In this document: piece after piece, positions 23,854 through 35,358 of the stretch
Numbering within the stretch: the first letter of the stretch is position 1
Layout of the letters: each line of letters starts with the position of its first letter
Translations under genes and position numbers: made by a program
The notes under the pieces: generated by a model
Seen by the model: the letters and a program-made list of their open reading frames with translations, nothing else
Databases searched by the model: none
What the model was told of the DNA's origin: nothing
Source: Pleurotus ostreatus/Saccharomyces cerevisiae fusant
Lineage: Eukaryota; Opisthokonta
Assembly: GCA_024196135.1 (NCBI GenBank)
Contig: JAMQCK010000002.1
Location: forward strand, 372,001-436,000
Length of the DNA stretch: 64,000 nucleotides
Direction: 5' to 3'

Positions 23854-26233
23854 ATGGGTCGCCGGGCAAAGAACAAGCAGGGTCCCCCCACGCCTCTCGA
23901 GGACGACTCCCACTCTACGAAGAAGCTGGGAAAGAGAAAAGCGCCTGCGGACGGCGACATCGAGTCCCCCAAGAGCGCGAAGAAGGTCAAGAACGCGGAC
24001 GGCAAGGGAAAGAGCAAGCCTGTCCAGGCTGGCAAGGAGAACTCCAGCAAGAAGGGGAAGAAGTCCAAAGCAAAAGCGGCGGACTCTGACGACGACGCGG
24101 GAAGCGGCTGGGAAGATGTAGAGGACGATGATATCAAGGCGAAGGCGAAGTGAGTGTCGCGCGTGTTATCAAGAAGTAGCACTGACACACCACAGATCTT
24201 TGTTCCAGGACAGCGATGATGACGAGGGTGCTTTCATCGGTGACTTGGATGAGTTCGACGTTGAGGGGATGGACGAGTGCGTATCACGGTCTCGTGCCTT
24301 ATGTTCCCCACTGAACTATCTATCAGTGATGAGTTCCGCGGCCCTGTGGAGGAGCTCGATCTCGATTCAGACGAAGATGACGAGCTGGTACAAGCACCCT
24401 CTCGAGGAAAGGCCAAGAAGTCCAAGCAGTTCGAGCGCCCTGCGAAGATTATACCCACCGCCTCTGATGCATCTTCCTCCGACGAAGACTCTGACGACGA
24501 GGATGGCCCGATCACCATGGCAAACATGGAGGCTCGCTCGCGCGCCCTCGACGCGAAGGCTGCTGCAGAGGCCGACCTCGACGAGGAGGAGCTGCGGAAC
24601 GCTGGCATGCTTGTCGACGGAGACGATGAGGATGTAGACATGGATGGCTCAGAGGACGATGACGATGATGATGACCAGGAGAAGTTCCATCTCCCAACCG
24701 CAGAGGAGCGGGAGGAAGAGAAGAAGCAGGGCGGTCCCGACGTGCATGTCGTGCAGAGACGGATGCGGGAATGCGTTCGTGTTCTCGGTCGCTTTAACAA
24801 GCTGGCTGAGAAGGGCCGGTAAGTATCATTCCCTTGCAGATATATACCCATGTCTAATACCGCTACAGCTCAAGGATAGAGTACACGGAGCAGCTGATCG
24901 CCGACATTGCAAGCTACTACGGCTACAACGAATTCCTCGCGACGAAGCTTTTCCAGCTGTTCTCTGTCCCCGAGGCCATTGAGTTCTTCGAGGCGAACGA
25001 AGTGCCCCGTCCTGTCACGATCCGCACGAACACTCTTCGCACACGTAGGCGCGACCTCGCGCAGACCTTGATTAATCGCGGCGTCAACCTCGAACCCATC
25101 GGTAAATGGACGAATGTTGGCTTGCAGGTCTTCGAGAGTTCCGTCCCAATTGGTATGTGTATCTGTCACACATTCTGCGCGTTCGCTCACCCCCATCGTA
25201 GGTGCTACTCCGGAGTACCTGGCCGGGCACTACATGCTGCAGGCCGCGTCCTCTTTCCTCCCCGTCATCGCCTTGGACCCGCAGCCGCATGAGCGCGTCC
25301 TCGACATGGCCTCCGCCCCCGGTGGCAAAACGACGCACATCGCTGCGCTCTTGCAGAACACCGGTGTCGTGTTCGCGAACGACGCGAACAAGCAGCGCAC
25401 GAAGAGTCTTACGGCCAACGTCCACCGCATGGGCTGCAAGAACGTCGTTGTCTGCTCGTATGACGGACGCGAGTTCCCTAAGGTCATCGGCGGGTTCGAT
25501 CGCGTGCTTTTGGACGCTCCGTGCAGCGGTACGGGCGTTATCAGCAAGGACGCGAGCGTCAAGATCAACAAGGTATGGCGTTCGCGGTGCTCACACGCGC
25601 ATCATCTGACCCTTCCCCAGTCCGAGCGCGACTTCACCCTCCTGGCACACCTGCAGAAGCAGCTCATCCTCTGCGCGCTCGACAGCGTCACGCCCAACTC
25701 CAAGACCGGCGGCTACGTCGTCTACTCGACCTGCTCCGTCACCGTCGACGAGAACGAGGCGGTGATCGACTACGCGCTGCGCAAGCGCCCGAACGTCAAG
25801 CTGGTCGACACCGGGCTCGAGTTCGGGCGCCCCGCGTACACGAGCTTCCGCGGGAAGACGTTCCACCCGAGCGTCGGCCTCGCGCGCCGCTTCTACCCGC
25901 ACGTCCACAACATGGACGGCTTCTTCGTGGCCAAGTTCAAGGTCGAGAAGCGCAAGCCGGGCGACAAGGAGCCGGCGAAGAAGGGGGAGAAGAGTCTGGT
26001 GGGCATCGAGGGCGAGGATGGCGAGGGGGCGGAGGAGCCCAAGACGGCCTTCGACGACGATGAGGACGCGGCGATCATTGAGGGTGAGTGTTATCTGGTC
26101 GATGACTTGCGTCAGCGGAGGGCTAATGCGTGTCATAGATGCCAAGCGCCGGCAGATGAAGGCGAAGGGCCTGAAGCCGCCTCCGAAGAACAGGCCTCCA
26201 AAAGCGACCAAGACGGTCGAGGCAGCGGCTTGA
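23854..26233 (+). CDS. NOP2: 25S rRNA (cytosine-5)-methyltransferase NOP2
   Basis: Seven exons (23854-24149, 24196-24276, 24327-24818, 24869-25152, 25202-25572, 25621-26083, 26139-26233) give 693 aa. Nop2/NSUN1 methylates one cytosine in the large-subunit rRNA and is needed for 60S ribosome assembly in the nucleolus. The N-terminus is Lys-rich then acidic (SDDDEGAFIGDLDEF), typical of nucleolar proteins. The catalytic fold shows the SAM motif DMASAPGGKTTHIAALL (near 419), LLDAPCSGTGVI (near 487) and the second cysteine motif YSTCSVTVDENE (near 543). The C-terminus is basic (DAKRRQMKAKGLKPPPKN). All splice junctions rejoin conserved blocks (for example VPIG/ATPEYLAGHYM). An upstream in-frame ATG is ignored because MGRRAKNKQGPPTP is a typical Nop2 start. 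Confidence 0.96.
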
Positions 26234-26760
26234 CCTGCCGCAGCGTATATATCAGTGTTGTAATGATCTATGGGACCTATGTGAGATGTTGAGTGTAATG
26301 ATCATCGATGCCTTGAGCTCTCTTGCCGAAGACCGTGAACGCGTGATGTCGGTGCTGTCTGCTTACAGGATCCAAGAGGCAGGATGAGCCACCGATGACC
26401 AAGGTCAAGTAGCTATCGGCTGGTGGCGTTTTCGCTCGGAACATGCGGGCCCTCTTGACGTGCCCAATGGGGAAACACTCAAACTGGACCACTTGTCCAT
26501 GTCGGAACGCCTAGTCAAAGGTCGCTCCATTGAATAGAGTATAGGATATCGTAAAGACGTAAAGTAAGGATAGTCCAGTCCGTAGAACGGTGAAGGAGAG
26601 GTAAATACACACTATAGATGTCTGGCTGTGAGTATGGAACCGTGTCTAGTCGCTGTCATCTATCGGGGTAGGTCGCCGAACATCGTAGGATGCTACTGGA
26701 CTTCGTAGGATGCCATAGGACATCGTTGAATGCCGCAGCGCAACGTTGGATGCCGCGCGA
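26234..26760. other. Intergenic, about 530 bp
   Basis: Convergent 3' regions of NOP2 and the SUR7/PalI gene. It contains most of the 20-bp tandem repeat listed separately. No gene seen. Confidence 0.55.
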
Positions 26761-26763
26761 CTA
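26684..26763. repeat. 20-bp imperfect tandem repeat, four units
   Basis: Four 20-bp units start at 26684, 26704, 26724 and 26744, each beginning CGT(A/T)G(G/A)ATGC. They lie in the 3' end of the minus-strand SUR7/PalI gene and just overlap its stop codon. Confidence 0.75.
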
Positions 26764-27748
26764 ATACTTCTCCTTGCGCCCGCTGCAAAGAAGGTTGAGT
26801 TACGATCGAAGCTTGCGAACGATCGTCGCGCTTACCGTCCGCCACACGCGCAAACTCCACAGCAACCTCCGATGAGGCTAATCCACAAAGCAACGGCGGC
26901 GGCGAGGACCATCCAGATCTGGTAATTGTGTTAGTCTAGCGCAAAGACAATAGTCGACGGGTGGCATGCGCCACAATAAATTCCAAGAGAAGACACTCAC
27001 AGCAGCATCGAAATGCAGGTCGACCTGGCCATCGCTCTTGTCGCGGACCTTGTTGCGGACGATCGCGACGAAGATAATGTCGATGAGGAAGACCGCGGTC
27101 GTTAGAACGGCCGCAAATATCCCCCAAAGCAGCGAGCAGATTGATGGCAGACGGGCTGGGCCATCACGTCCCCGGCAGACCATGAGCACGGAGACGAGGA
27201 AGGCGAGGAACGTCAAGCCGCATGCTGTAACCCAGTCAAGCTTGGACCAGAGAAGTATAGCACTATTTGACCGACCTATAGGATGCAACACGAGGGCCGC
27301 GGTGGTCACCTTCGAGATCGTGTCCTGGAGGTCTGAAACGCCTCTAAAATAGGCAATGAGTACTTCCAGGCTTCGGGGACGTAGAGATGAGGCGAAGACT
27401 CACAGCGCCTCCATAACCGTTTGATCGAAGGTATAGCCGAGCTTCGTTTCCGAGCAAACCTCGCCCGTGTCGGTCGAAGCATTGTCTACGCTGCTCAGGG
27501 TATCAGCCTCAAGCGCGTCGCCACTCTCTAATCGCGCCTCACGAGATCTCAATGTTGGAGGTGCAGTACCCCCACACGCCGAAGTTGGCATAACCAGAGA
27601 CTCCAACGTCCGCACCAAAGACGTTTGTGCTGAGCTCAGACGTCACAGAAAACAGGTGGATGGACTTGATGATGGGTGTCGAGAGCGACACGAGAAGAAG
27701 CAGGATGAACGCAGGAAACGTCAGCAGTGGCGATATGGACTGCAGCAT
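26761..27748 (-). CDS. SUR7/PalI (Rim9) family four-helix membrane protein
   Basis: Six exons (27748-27543, 27490-27404, 27343-27276, 27224-27001, 26918-26836, 26782-26761) give 229 aa. The first segment LLTFPAFILLLLVSLSTPII is followed by an extracellular loop with FGVWGYC (the GxWxxC signature of claudin-like PalI proteins) and a second cysteine in GEVCSETKLGY. Three further helices follow: CGLTFLAFLVSVLMV, SLLWGIFAAVLTTAVFLIDI and WMVLAAAVALWISLIGGCCG. The protein ends GGRGRKEKY. PalI/Rim9 proteins help place the ambient-pH sensor at the plasma membrane, while Sur7 proteins mark eisosomes. I cannot tell which role applies. The last coding exon is just 22 nt. Confidence 0.85.
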
Positions 27749-27806
27749 GGCGGGCAGAGGACAGAGGGTATCTTGGTAGCACCCGCGCGCGCGAACAAGG
27801 GCAAGG

Positions 27807-27814
27807 TTTATATA
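27807..27814 (-). promoter_or_regulatory. TATA box candidate for the SUR7/PalI gene
   Basis: TATATAAA on the minus strand, about 60 bp before the start codon at 27748. Confidence 0.55.
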
Positions 27815-28611
27815 CGCAGCAGTGCCAGGGCCCTCGTCACTGCCTCAACCAACTAGTGACGTGCAGCTCAGTTCAATGTTCGCACGGTGCGCGATGAGCG
27901 GGGAAAATGAAATTAGACCGTCGTCTTGGCGCTATCTTCCATTTGGATCACGTCTGTTGTGGCGCGAGCGTCGTGGGCCACACGCGTCTTCCGCCCGCGG
28001 GACGCGCTGGTCGACATCGGAACAGACGTGCAGGGCGCCCAGGGCTCGCCCCCGGCTGACGCCGATAAACATTCCACGAGGTCCGCAGGAGGCCCGGCAG
28101 AATGAACGGGCGTAGCAACGCAGGTCGCGAAGCCATCACCTCCTGATCGACTCCCTTGGCGGCGCGTTCCAGCCTTTCACGCCGTCAAAGAACGCGTCCT
28201 GCTGCGAAACCTCGCTCGCGGGTGTAGAAGGACGCGTCGCATGCGACGCCCGCCTACGTCCACGCCGTATATACAATGGAAACCTCGTGCATTTCTGGTC
28301 AGAACAAGGGTTGTTTGATTTCAGCGGTTCGTCGTCGTGCTTCTTTGATGGGATTCTCATTTCCCATCAATCGGAGTTTCAACATAGGCCTATTTTGCAG
28401 GAAATAGAGGGAGGGATAGAGGGAGGAGGGGCGTACTTCCTGGTCTGAGACCGCCAAAATGAACGGGTATTCGCCATTGAGTAAAATGGAGGGAGTGACG
28501 CGCGAGGTCGAGAAGCGGAAAGCGGAGAGCGGAGGCAGATCCCATGACCGCGTGGCTTTAGGGGCTAGATTTGGCTGGAAGGGCGCAGCCAAACACATCA
28601 TGGGAACAATT
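27815..28611. other. Divergent intergenic region, about 800 bp
   Basis: Lies upstream of both the SUR7/PalI gene (minus) and the Lys/Ala/Glu-rich gene (plus), each with its own TATA box at the edges of the interval. No gene seen. Confidence 0.5.
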
Positions 28612-28619
28612 TATATAAG
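28612..28619 (+). promoter_or_regulatory. TATA box candidate for the Lys/Ala/Glu-rich gene
   Basis: TATATAAG about 205 bp before the start at 28825, suggesting a leader of moderate length and a strongly expressed gene. Confidence 0.5.
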
Positions 28620-28824
28620 CCCCTACCCTCTGCCCGTTTTTCGCAACCCTTTTCACCCTCCTTTATCCTTGTCGTCAACGACAGCCCTTCACCCGGGTCA
28701 AGGCCAGCCAGCACATTCTCTTTCCTCCATTTCTATTCGCATTGTACGTACCCGCGTCGCGTCGCGAGTTCCGTCCTGCCCGCAGTCTCATGCTTATCGT
28801 CGTACGACAGTCTCACCTGCAATA

Positions 28825-29991
28825 ATGTCCGCCGCCGAGACTGCCGCTGCCCCCGCTCCCGTTGCCCCCGTCGAGGAGGTGAAGCCCGCTGAGGCTCCGG
28901 CTGCTGAGGCCGCCCCTGTTGCTGAAGCTGCGAAGGTGGAGGAGGCCGCCGCCGTACGTGATTCTCACGCCTTGTGCGTATGTTCAAGTACTGATTCGCG
29001 CTCTAGGAGGCACCCAAGGCTGAGCCCGCTGCTGAGGCGAAGGCCGAAGTACGTCCACAAGCCGATCATTAACCGTCACATAGACTGACCTTTCCTTTTT
29101 AGGAGACCCCCGCACCTGCTGCTGAGGCCACGACTGAGGAGCCCGCGAAGGAGGAGGCGAAGCCCGCCGACGCCCCTGCTACCGAGGAGGCGAAGGATGA
29201 TGCCAAGCCCGTACGTCCTGCGTTGTCGTCGGTGTTGCTATGACTCATGTCTCGTTCAGGCTGAGGAGAAGAAGGAGGAACGCCCCAAGAGCCCGAGCCT
29301 GCTCGCGAAGCTCCTGGCTCCTTTCAAGAACGAAAAGACCAAGGCCGAGAAGAAGGTGAAGACCCCCAAGTCGCCCAAGAAGGAGAAGAAGAAGGAGGAG
29401 GCTGAGGCCCCCGCCGCTACCGAGGAGGCTCCTAAGGAGGGTGAGGCTGCTGCCGAGGCCCCCAAGGAGGAGACCGCCGAGCCCGCCGCTGAGGCCCCGA
29501 AGGCTGAGGAGGCGCCGGCTGCGGAGGCTCCCAAGGAGGGTGAGGCTCCTGCCGCTGAGGCCGCCGCTCCGGCTGCTGAGGAGGCCAAGCCTGCCGACGA
29601 GTCGAAGCCCGCTGAGGAGGCCAAGGCCGAGGAGAAGAAGGATGAGAAGGTGCGTCTACTGTCCTCCTGTCGTCGCCCTTGGCTTACCATACCCTAGAAG
29701 GAGGACAAGACCCCCAAGGCTGCGAAGGTCGGCCGCCGTTTGTCTGCGCGCGTCGGCGACTTCTTCAAGCACAAGCCCAAGGAGGTCTCCACCCCGGCTA
29801 AGGTCGAGGAGGAGCAGGGCAAGACCGACGAGGCTCCCAAGATCGATGAGCCCGCTCCTCTCGCCCCTCTCGAGAACCCCGCCGCCGAGGGCAAGAAGGA
29901 GGAGGGTGCCGCACCTGCCACCGAGGAGGCCAAGCCTGAGGAGACCAAGCCTGCTGAGGCCGCTGCCCCGGCCGTCGCTGCGACCGCATGA
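28825..29991 (+). CDS. Lys/Ala/Glu-rich protein of unknown function
   Basis: Five exons (28825-28953, 29007-29048, 29103-29210, 29260-29649, 29698-29991) give 320 aa made almost only of Ala, Glu, Pro and Lys, so most of it must be disordered. Two short non-repetitive blocks stand out: RPKSPSLLAKLLAPFKNE (near residue 100) and GRRLSARVGDFFKHKPK (near residue 240). Each has a basic amphipathic pattern that could bind membrane or a partner. All introns are phase 0, so exons can be lost or gained without changing frame. The highly biased codons (GAG, GCC, AAG) and the good TATA box suggest high expression. No family recognised. Confidence 0.8.
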
Positions 29992-30438
29992 GCACCTTCG
30001 TGTCCATGTCTCCTTGAACGACCCTCATGATTTCCTTCCCCTTCGGATACCTTCACGGGTGCGAACACCCTACCTCATCGTGACGCTGGAGGATCTAGTA
30101 CATCTCCCGATTTATGTCTTGCCTGGTCTTACGATACAGGGTCTGGTCTTGTTCCATTTACGATCTCCTCGCATCACGACTACCGGATCCACCTCTTCTT
30201 AATACCATTTTTCTACCTGTTGTTTTTGCATACCCCGTTCGATACTCTTTCCTTATGGATCGTGCTCCGTCTTTGGGTTCTCTTCTATCTCTCTCGGCTT
30301 AGACAGTTGAATATAAGACTGCCGACCCCGTTCCGCTCTTTTCACTTGAACTTGCCTCGAATGAACACGCGTGTAGGTCGCTCGATCACGGAGTCATAAC
30401 TAGAATAGCGCTTTGCTTCGAACGCACTCAGAACTATC
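29992..30438. other. Intergenic, about 450 bp
   Basis: 3' UTR of the Lys/Ala/Glu-rich gene and promoter of the eIF2B epsilon gene. Nothing else seen. Confidence 0.55.
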
Positions 30439-33400
30439 ATGTCGCGCCGTAACGCGAACAGCGGCAAGGACAAGCTTCTCGACGACGAGGATGAGGTCTT
30501 GCAGGCCGTCATCCTTGCGGACAGCTTCAACAAACGTTTCCGCCCGCTTACAACGAGGAAACCACGAGTACGACGATCCTCGCCACAATGCACACCGTTG
30601 GTGCTGACACGGCGCACAGTGCCTTCTCCCCATGTGCAATGCCCCCCTCTTGGACTGGACTTTCGAGAGTCTTGCTCTCGCAGGCGTGCAGGAGGTCTTC
30701 GTAGTATGCAGGTCGCACGCTGACCAGGTGAAGACCGCGATCAGGTAAGTCATCGCGTACTTCTCCGCGCCACGAACTTCACTGATCGCGGCCACCCTCC
30801 AGCGAGTCAAAATGGAGCAAGCCCGGCTCGGGGATGAAGATCGTGCCCATCATGACCGCGAAGGAGACGTTCTCGCCCGGGGATGCGATGCGCGACATCT
30901 ACACCCGCGGGCTCGTCACGACGGACTTCGTGCTCGTGATGGGCGACCTGGTGAGCAACATCCGTATCGACGAGGTCGTGCGCGTGCACAAGGAGCGCCG
31001 CAAGACGAACAAGGACGCGATCATGACTATGGTGGTGAAGGAGAGCGGGTCAAGGCATCGGACGAGGTGCGTGCGCTGTGCACGGCGCTTCCTGCGAGTT
31101 GCTGACGCGCAGTAGGATGAAGGGCGACTCGTCGATGTTCGTCATTGACCCGGAGACCTCTGAGTGCTTGCACTACGAACACATCCCCGGCTACCCGCTG
31201 AAGAAGCACGCACATATACCACGAGAGATCTTCGCCGAGCATCCCGAAGTAGAAATTCGCAACGACCTCATAGACTGCCAGATAGACGTGTGCTCGGTTG
31301 AGGTGCGTCTGCAGAGCCTCATGCCGTCGCTGTATACTCACAAATTGTCCAGGTCCCTTCGCTATTCCAGGACAACTTCGACTACTCTGACATCCGTCGC
31401 GACTTTGTGCACGGGGTCCTCACCTCCGATCTACTCATGAAAAACATCCATTGCTACGTGGCGAAGGAAGGGTACGCTGCGCGCGTGAAGGACACGAAGA
31501 GCTACGAGGCTGTCAGGTGCGTTCGTGTCCCATTGCAACATTCTACCGAGGTCTGATAGAGATCCCTTATAGTAAGGACATCCTCGCTCGGTGGACCTTC
31601 CCTCTCGTCCCCGATGACAACCACCCCAGCGGTCATGTGTACGAGCACCTGCGCGGCAACAAATACATCGCAAAAGACAACAGCGTTACCCTAGCACGGT
31701 ACGTCCCCGCCTCAATTCACCTTCCTTCGCATACTCAACCAACCACCCTTACAGAAACTGCAAAATCGGCAACAACACCCTCATCGGCTCCTCCTCGCAG
31801 GTCGGCGACAACACCGAGATCTCAGCCTCCGTCATCGGGCGCAACTGCGTTATTGGGCCGGGGTGCGTAATTCGGAATGCATATATCTTCGACGGCAGCA
31901 CCATCGGCAAGGAGTGCACGATTGAGCGCAGCATCCTCGGTGCGGGGGTGCAGGTGAAGGACGATTCGGTGATTGACCGCGGATGCCTCGTTGCCGACGA
32001 TGTTACGGTGGGCCCGAAGGCACATCTGCATCCATTTGAGCGGTTGTCGCGAAGGAGGGAGCTGCCAGCGCTGGGAAGTGGAGAGGATGCAGACGACGAG
32101 GATGAGGAAGTGGATTCGGACCTTGAGGACGTCGAAGCAAGTGAGTTGCGTTTTTTCAAGTCAATAACGCGCTTTGACCTTGCATTAGTGCAAGACCAGC
32201 TGCACGCCACACTGGGCGACGACTCGAATGCCATCATTTGGCCGAGAGAGGAGAAGGAAGAGGAAGAGGAGCAGAAGAGCGACATGGAAGAGGACGACGA
32301 ATACGACGTCGAGAACCCGAAGAATCAGCGCTTCATGAGACTTGGTACGCTTTTGATCCTCCCACTTGCGCCACACCACTTACTCTATTACACAGCCGAC
32401 GACTGCTGGGACCTCGACGTCTCCGACCAAGGCTCCGAGTCCGCCGACGACAGCGACTCCTCCTCCAGCGACGACGAGTCCACCTTCTCCGTCCCCATGA
32501 ATGCCTCCCAGACCTCGCTCCCCGTCGTCGAAAAAGCCGCCGAGCACGAGTTCCAAAAGGAAGTCCGCCAGTCCCTCGAGCGCGCCTTCGCCGAGAACCA
32601 CTCGGTCGACAACGCCGCGGTCGAGCTCAAGACGCTGCGCATGGCGAGCAATGTGCCGCTTTTGCGCGTGCGCGAGAGCGTTGTGGCAGCGATTGTGGAG
32701 CGCATACCGATCGTGGCGGGGGACCCGGCGGGGCAGAGGCGGGCGATTCATCAGATGATTGGGAGGTGGGGAGACTTGATCAACCAGATTGGGGGGATGG
32801 ACCCGGTCGAGACGATCCTTGTCCTGCAGGTGAGTTTCTATCTACGTCTTGCTCGACTACGTCTGACGTACAAACAGCGACACTGCGCGACCTCCGAGCG
32901 CCTCGCACTGTTCGGCCAGATCCTCGCCGCGCTCTACCAAGAAGACGTCGTCGAAGAGGATGACATTCGCGCCTGGTTCAAGCACCCCGAGGCACGCGGC
33001 GAGGACGTCGGGGCCACGGGCGAGGAGCTCGAGAACGTCAAGAAGTGCAGGGATGTGGGCGCGAAGATGATCGAGCAGTTCGACGCGCAGGAGACGAGCG
33101 AGGAGGAGAGCGAAGAGGACGAAGAGGAGGATGAGGAGCCTGCCGCCAAGGCTCCACGACACGCGGCCGTTCCCGATGTAGTCGCCGGAGAATCGAGTAG
33201 CGAGGAAGAGGAGGACGAAGACGAAGATGACGAGGACGAGGAAGACGAGAAACCCTCGGCTCCGGCGACCGCCACTTTTCAACCTCAACCTCAACCTCAG
33301 GCCGGTCCCACTCAAGCTGCCACTACCTCTCAAGCTCAACCGCCCACCACCCCTCAACCTCAAGCCGCAGCAACCCCCTCTCCATCCACATCCTCAGCGG

Positions 33401-33765
33401 CACGCTCGCCTGCTGCTGCCGCGTCGACCGCTGCTGACACCTCAGCAGCTCCTTCTTCCTTTCGAGCTGAAATTGGGGGAAGTGCAAGTGATCAGGCCGT
33501 CCCAAGCGTCAGTGCAGCCGGCCGAAAAGAAGACGTCGAGTCCTTTCAGTCCGCCACCGGTGTCGAATCCAGCGAACGGGCAGCCGAACGCAAAACCGGC
33601 GAAGACCTCATTGAGCGGCAACCAGGAGCAGACCCCACCAAAGGACAAGGAGCCGTGGTGGAAACGCCTGCACAGCCGGTTCAGCCGCCTGCGGCGGCGC
33701 AGTCTGCGGAGGTGAAGATGGCCAGCGAGGAGACGAAGGGACAGACGGCTGCGCCGAACCCATGA
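30439..33765 (+). CDS. GCD6: Translation initiation factor eIF2B, epsilon subunit
   Basis: Ten exons (30439-30567, 30620-30744, 30803-31066, 31116-31302, 31353-31516, 31573-31698, 31755-32140, 32189-32344, 32396-32829, 32878-33765) give 952 aa. eIF2B is the exchange factor that reloads eIF2 with GTP; epsilon is its catalytic subunit. An N-terminal nucleotidyltransferase-like domain (EVLQAVILADSFNKRFRPLT, then VLVMGDLVSNIRIDEVVRVH) is followed by a left-handed beta-helix of hexapeptides (NCKIGNNTLIGSSSQVGDNT...). An acidic linker and the C-terminal W2 domain come next (MIGRWGDLINQIGGMDPVET, EEDDIRAWFKHPEARG, acidic end). Beyond W2 is an unusual tail of about 200 Pro/Gln/Ala/Ser-rich residues. 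The 48-nt intron 32141-32188 is in frame with no stop, so a longer form is possible. Confidence 0.95.
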
Positions 33766-34259
33766 CTGGCTTGCTGCGTGCAGTAGATATTGCATTTAAT
33801 GCACAGCGTAGAGCTTTAGCGGTCGTAAAGACCATCGCTGTCGATGACGAATCAACAAAAGATAAAAAAGGCGAATACGCCCTATGTACGATAGCTACAG
33901 TCTACTTATTGCTCAGTGATTGGCTGCATGCTGTATGATAATCGCTATGTATCTAGAGTAGCATAGTGTATAGCAGAACGAAGTGTAGATTTCCTCTCAC
34001 AAGAGACTGAAGACTGGATTGCTCTGAGGTCGGTTGAACTCGCGGGAGCCAAATCGTCCGCGGGGTCCGAAGTTCGACTTGCACGTGATGGGTTCTCTGT
34101 GTTGGCGTCTGTCCTCCTTCGAGCGGGAACAGTACACAAAAGTTAACATGGATCTCGCCGTTACAATGCTTTTTTTCTCGCCCACGTACTGGTACATATG
34201 TTGCTCGCGGCAGACAGGGAAGCAAGCAGTAAACTCGAAAAATCCCCAAACTGCCACTG
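33766..34259. other. Convergent intergenic region, about 490 bp
   Basis: 3' ends of eIF2B epsilon (plus) and kynurenine formamidase (minus) face each other here. No gene seen. Confidence 0.55.
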
Positions 34260-35358
34260 TCATTTCAAGTTGCCTTCTAGATCCAGGATAAACTGCGATA
34301 CATTGCGCAGGTAATATTCGCCTTTGAGTACATCGTCATGATCCTCTGTCGGCCCGCCGATGTCCACCCTCACAGCTTCCGAGTCTCCAGGGTGGATTTT
34401 ACGCAGGTGCGCACCGATCGCTTCGGTCTGCCCTGTGTCGACCAGTGTGTCCTGGCGAGAATGTAACAAGTACCACCGGGCTCCCGATTTGCGAAGAGGA
34501 TACGCAGCGACTGAGTAAGCGCTGTAGTCCGCTTGTTGCCCGAACGCATCCCAGATGAACCACTTTCCGTAGTCCGGCCATTTTGCCAGTAGCGAATCTA
34601 TGTCGTAGATCCCCTCCGAGAATACGATCCCGCGCACAGCGTCCAGCACAGCCGGCGGAGGCGTCAGCGACGGGGTGGCCTTGCTCGAGTCCAGGACGAT
34701 GCTCGCAATCATGTGCGCGCTGCACGAATGGCCGACGAGATACCAGCGCGTGCGGCTGAGGGTACCGCGCGCGGTCTGATACCCGACATCGTGCAGGTGA
34801 ATGAGGAAGGTCAGGAGATCCTCAGCGTGCGCTGGATGGTGCAGCGGCGGTGTCCGCGGCGAGAGCCTATAATTCGGTACGGCGACGCTCGCGCTGGTGC
34901 GCCGGACGAGCTCCTCAGCGAGCGGCCGATGGTCGCGCTTATCCTCGCTGCGGGCGGGTCAGCAATGGCAAGACATGCTGGGCAGTATGAGATGTATAGC
35001 GGGAGCATCCCGCAGTGAATGGCGCCAGGAACACGCCGACGAGGGCTGGACGTCAAGCGGGACGGAGCGCGTGATGGAAAATGCTATATTTGTGGGGGAA
35101 AAGCAGGACTTCGAGAGCAACGGCGGGTTTAGAGGGAGGGTGAAGGATGGAAATGGGATAAGCAGCAGGGTGGAGGGTGGTCTTGGCATTTTTGAGTTGA
35201 AGTAAGAAGACTCACGACCGCCATGCGCCACCGTGGACGAAGATAATCACCGGGAGGTCTGCGCCCTCTGCCTTATCGGCTGGGAGGTAGAGATCGTACG
35301 AGCGGAAGGGGTCGTCGACGCCGGCGTACTGCAGATCGAGGATACTGGTGATTTCCAT
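34260..35358 (-). CDS. BNA7: Kynurenine formamidase (alpha/beta hydrolase)
   Basis: Hydrolyses N-formylkynurenine to kynurenine and formate, the second step of tryptophan breakdown by the kynurenine route. Two exons (35358-35216, 34947-34260) give 276 aa. The start MEITSILDLQYAG leads to the oxyanion-hole motif FVHGGAWRS. The nucleophile elbow is GHSCSAHM. Asp of the triad is likely in LLHSRQDTLVD and His in GPTEDHDDVL; all are intact. The protein resembles the fungal BNA7 type. The single intron is 268 nt, about five times the local norm, and CT-rich; joining the exons directly gives HGGAWRSEDKRDHRPLAEEL, as expected for the family. Kynurenine 3-monooxygenase and kynureninase follow at 41-45 kb. 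Confidence 0.9.

Noticed and set aside
33227..33715. Open frame overlapping the eIF2B epsilon tail
   Set aside because: It overlaps the main frame and is low-complexity for most of its length. Only its end looks protein-like, so it is mentioned under the tail finding and not annotated as a gene.
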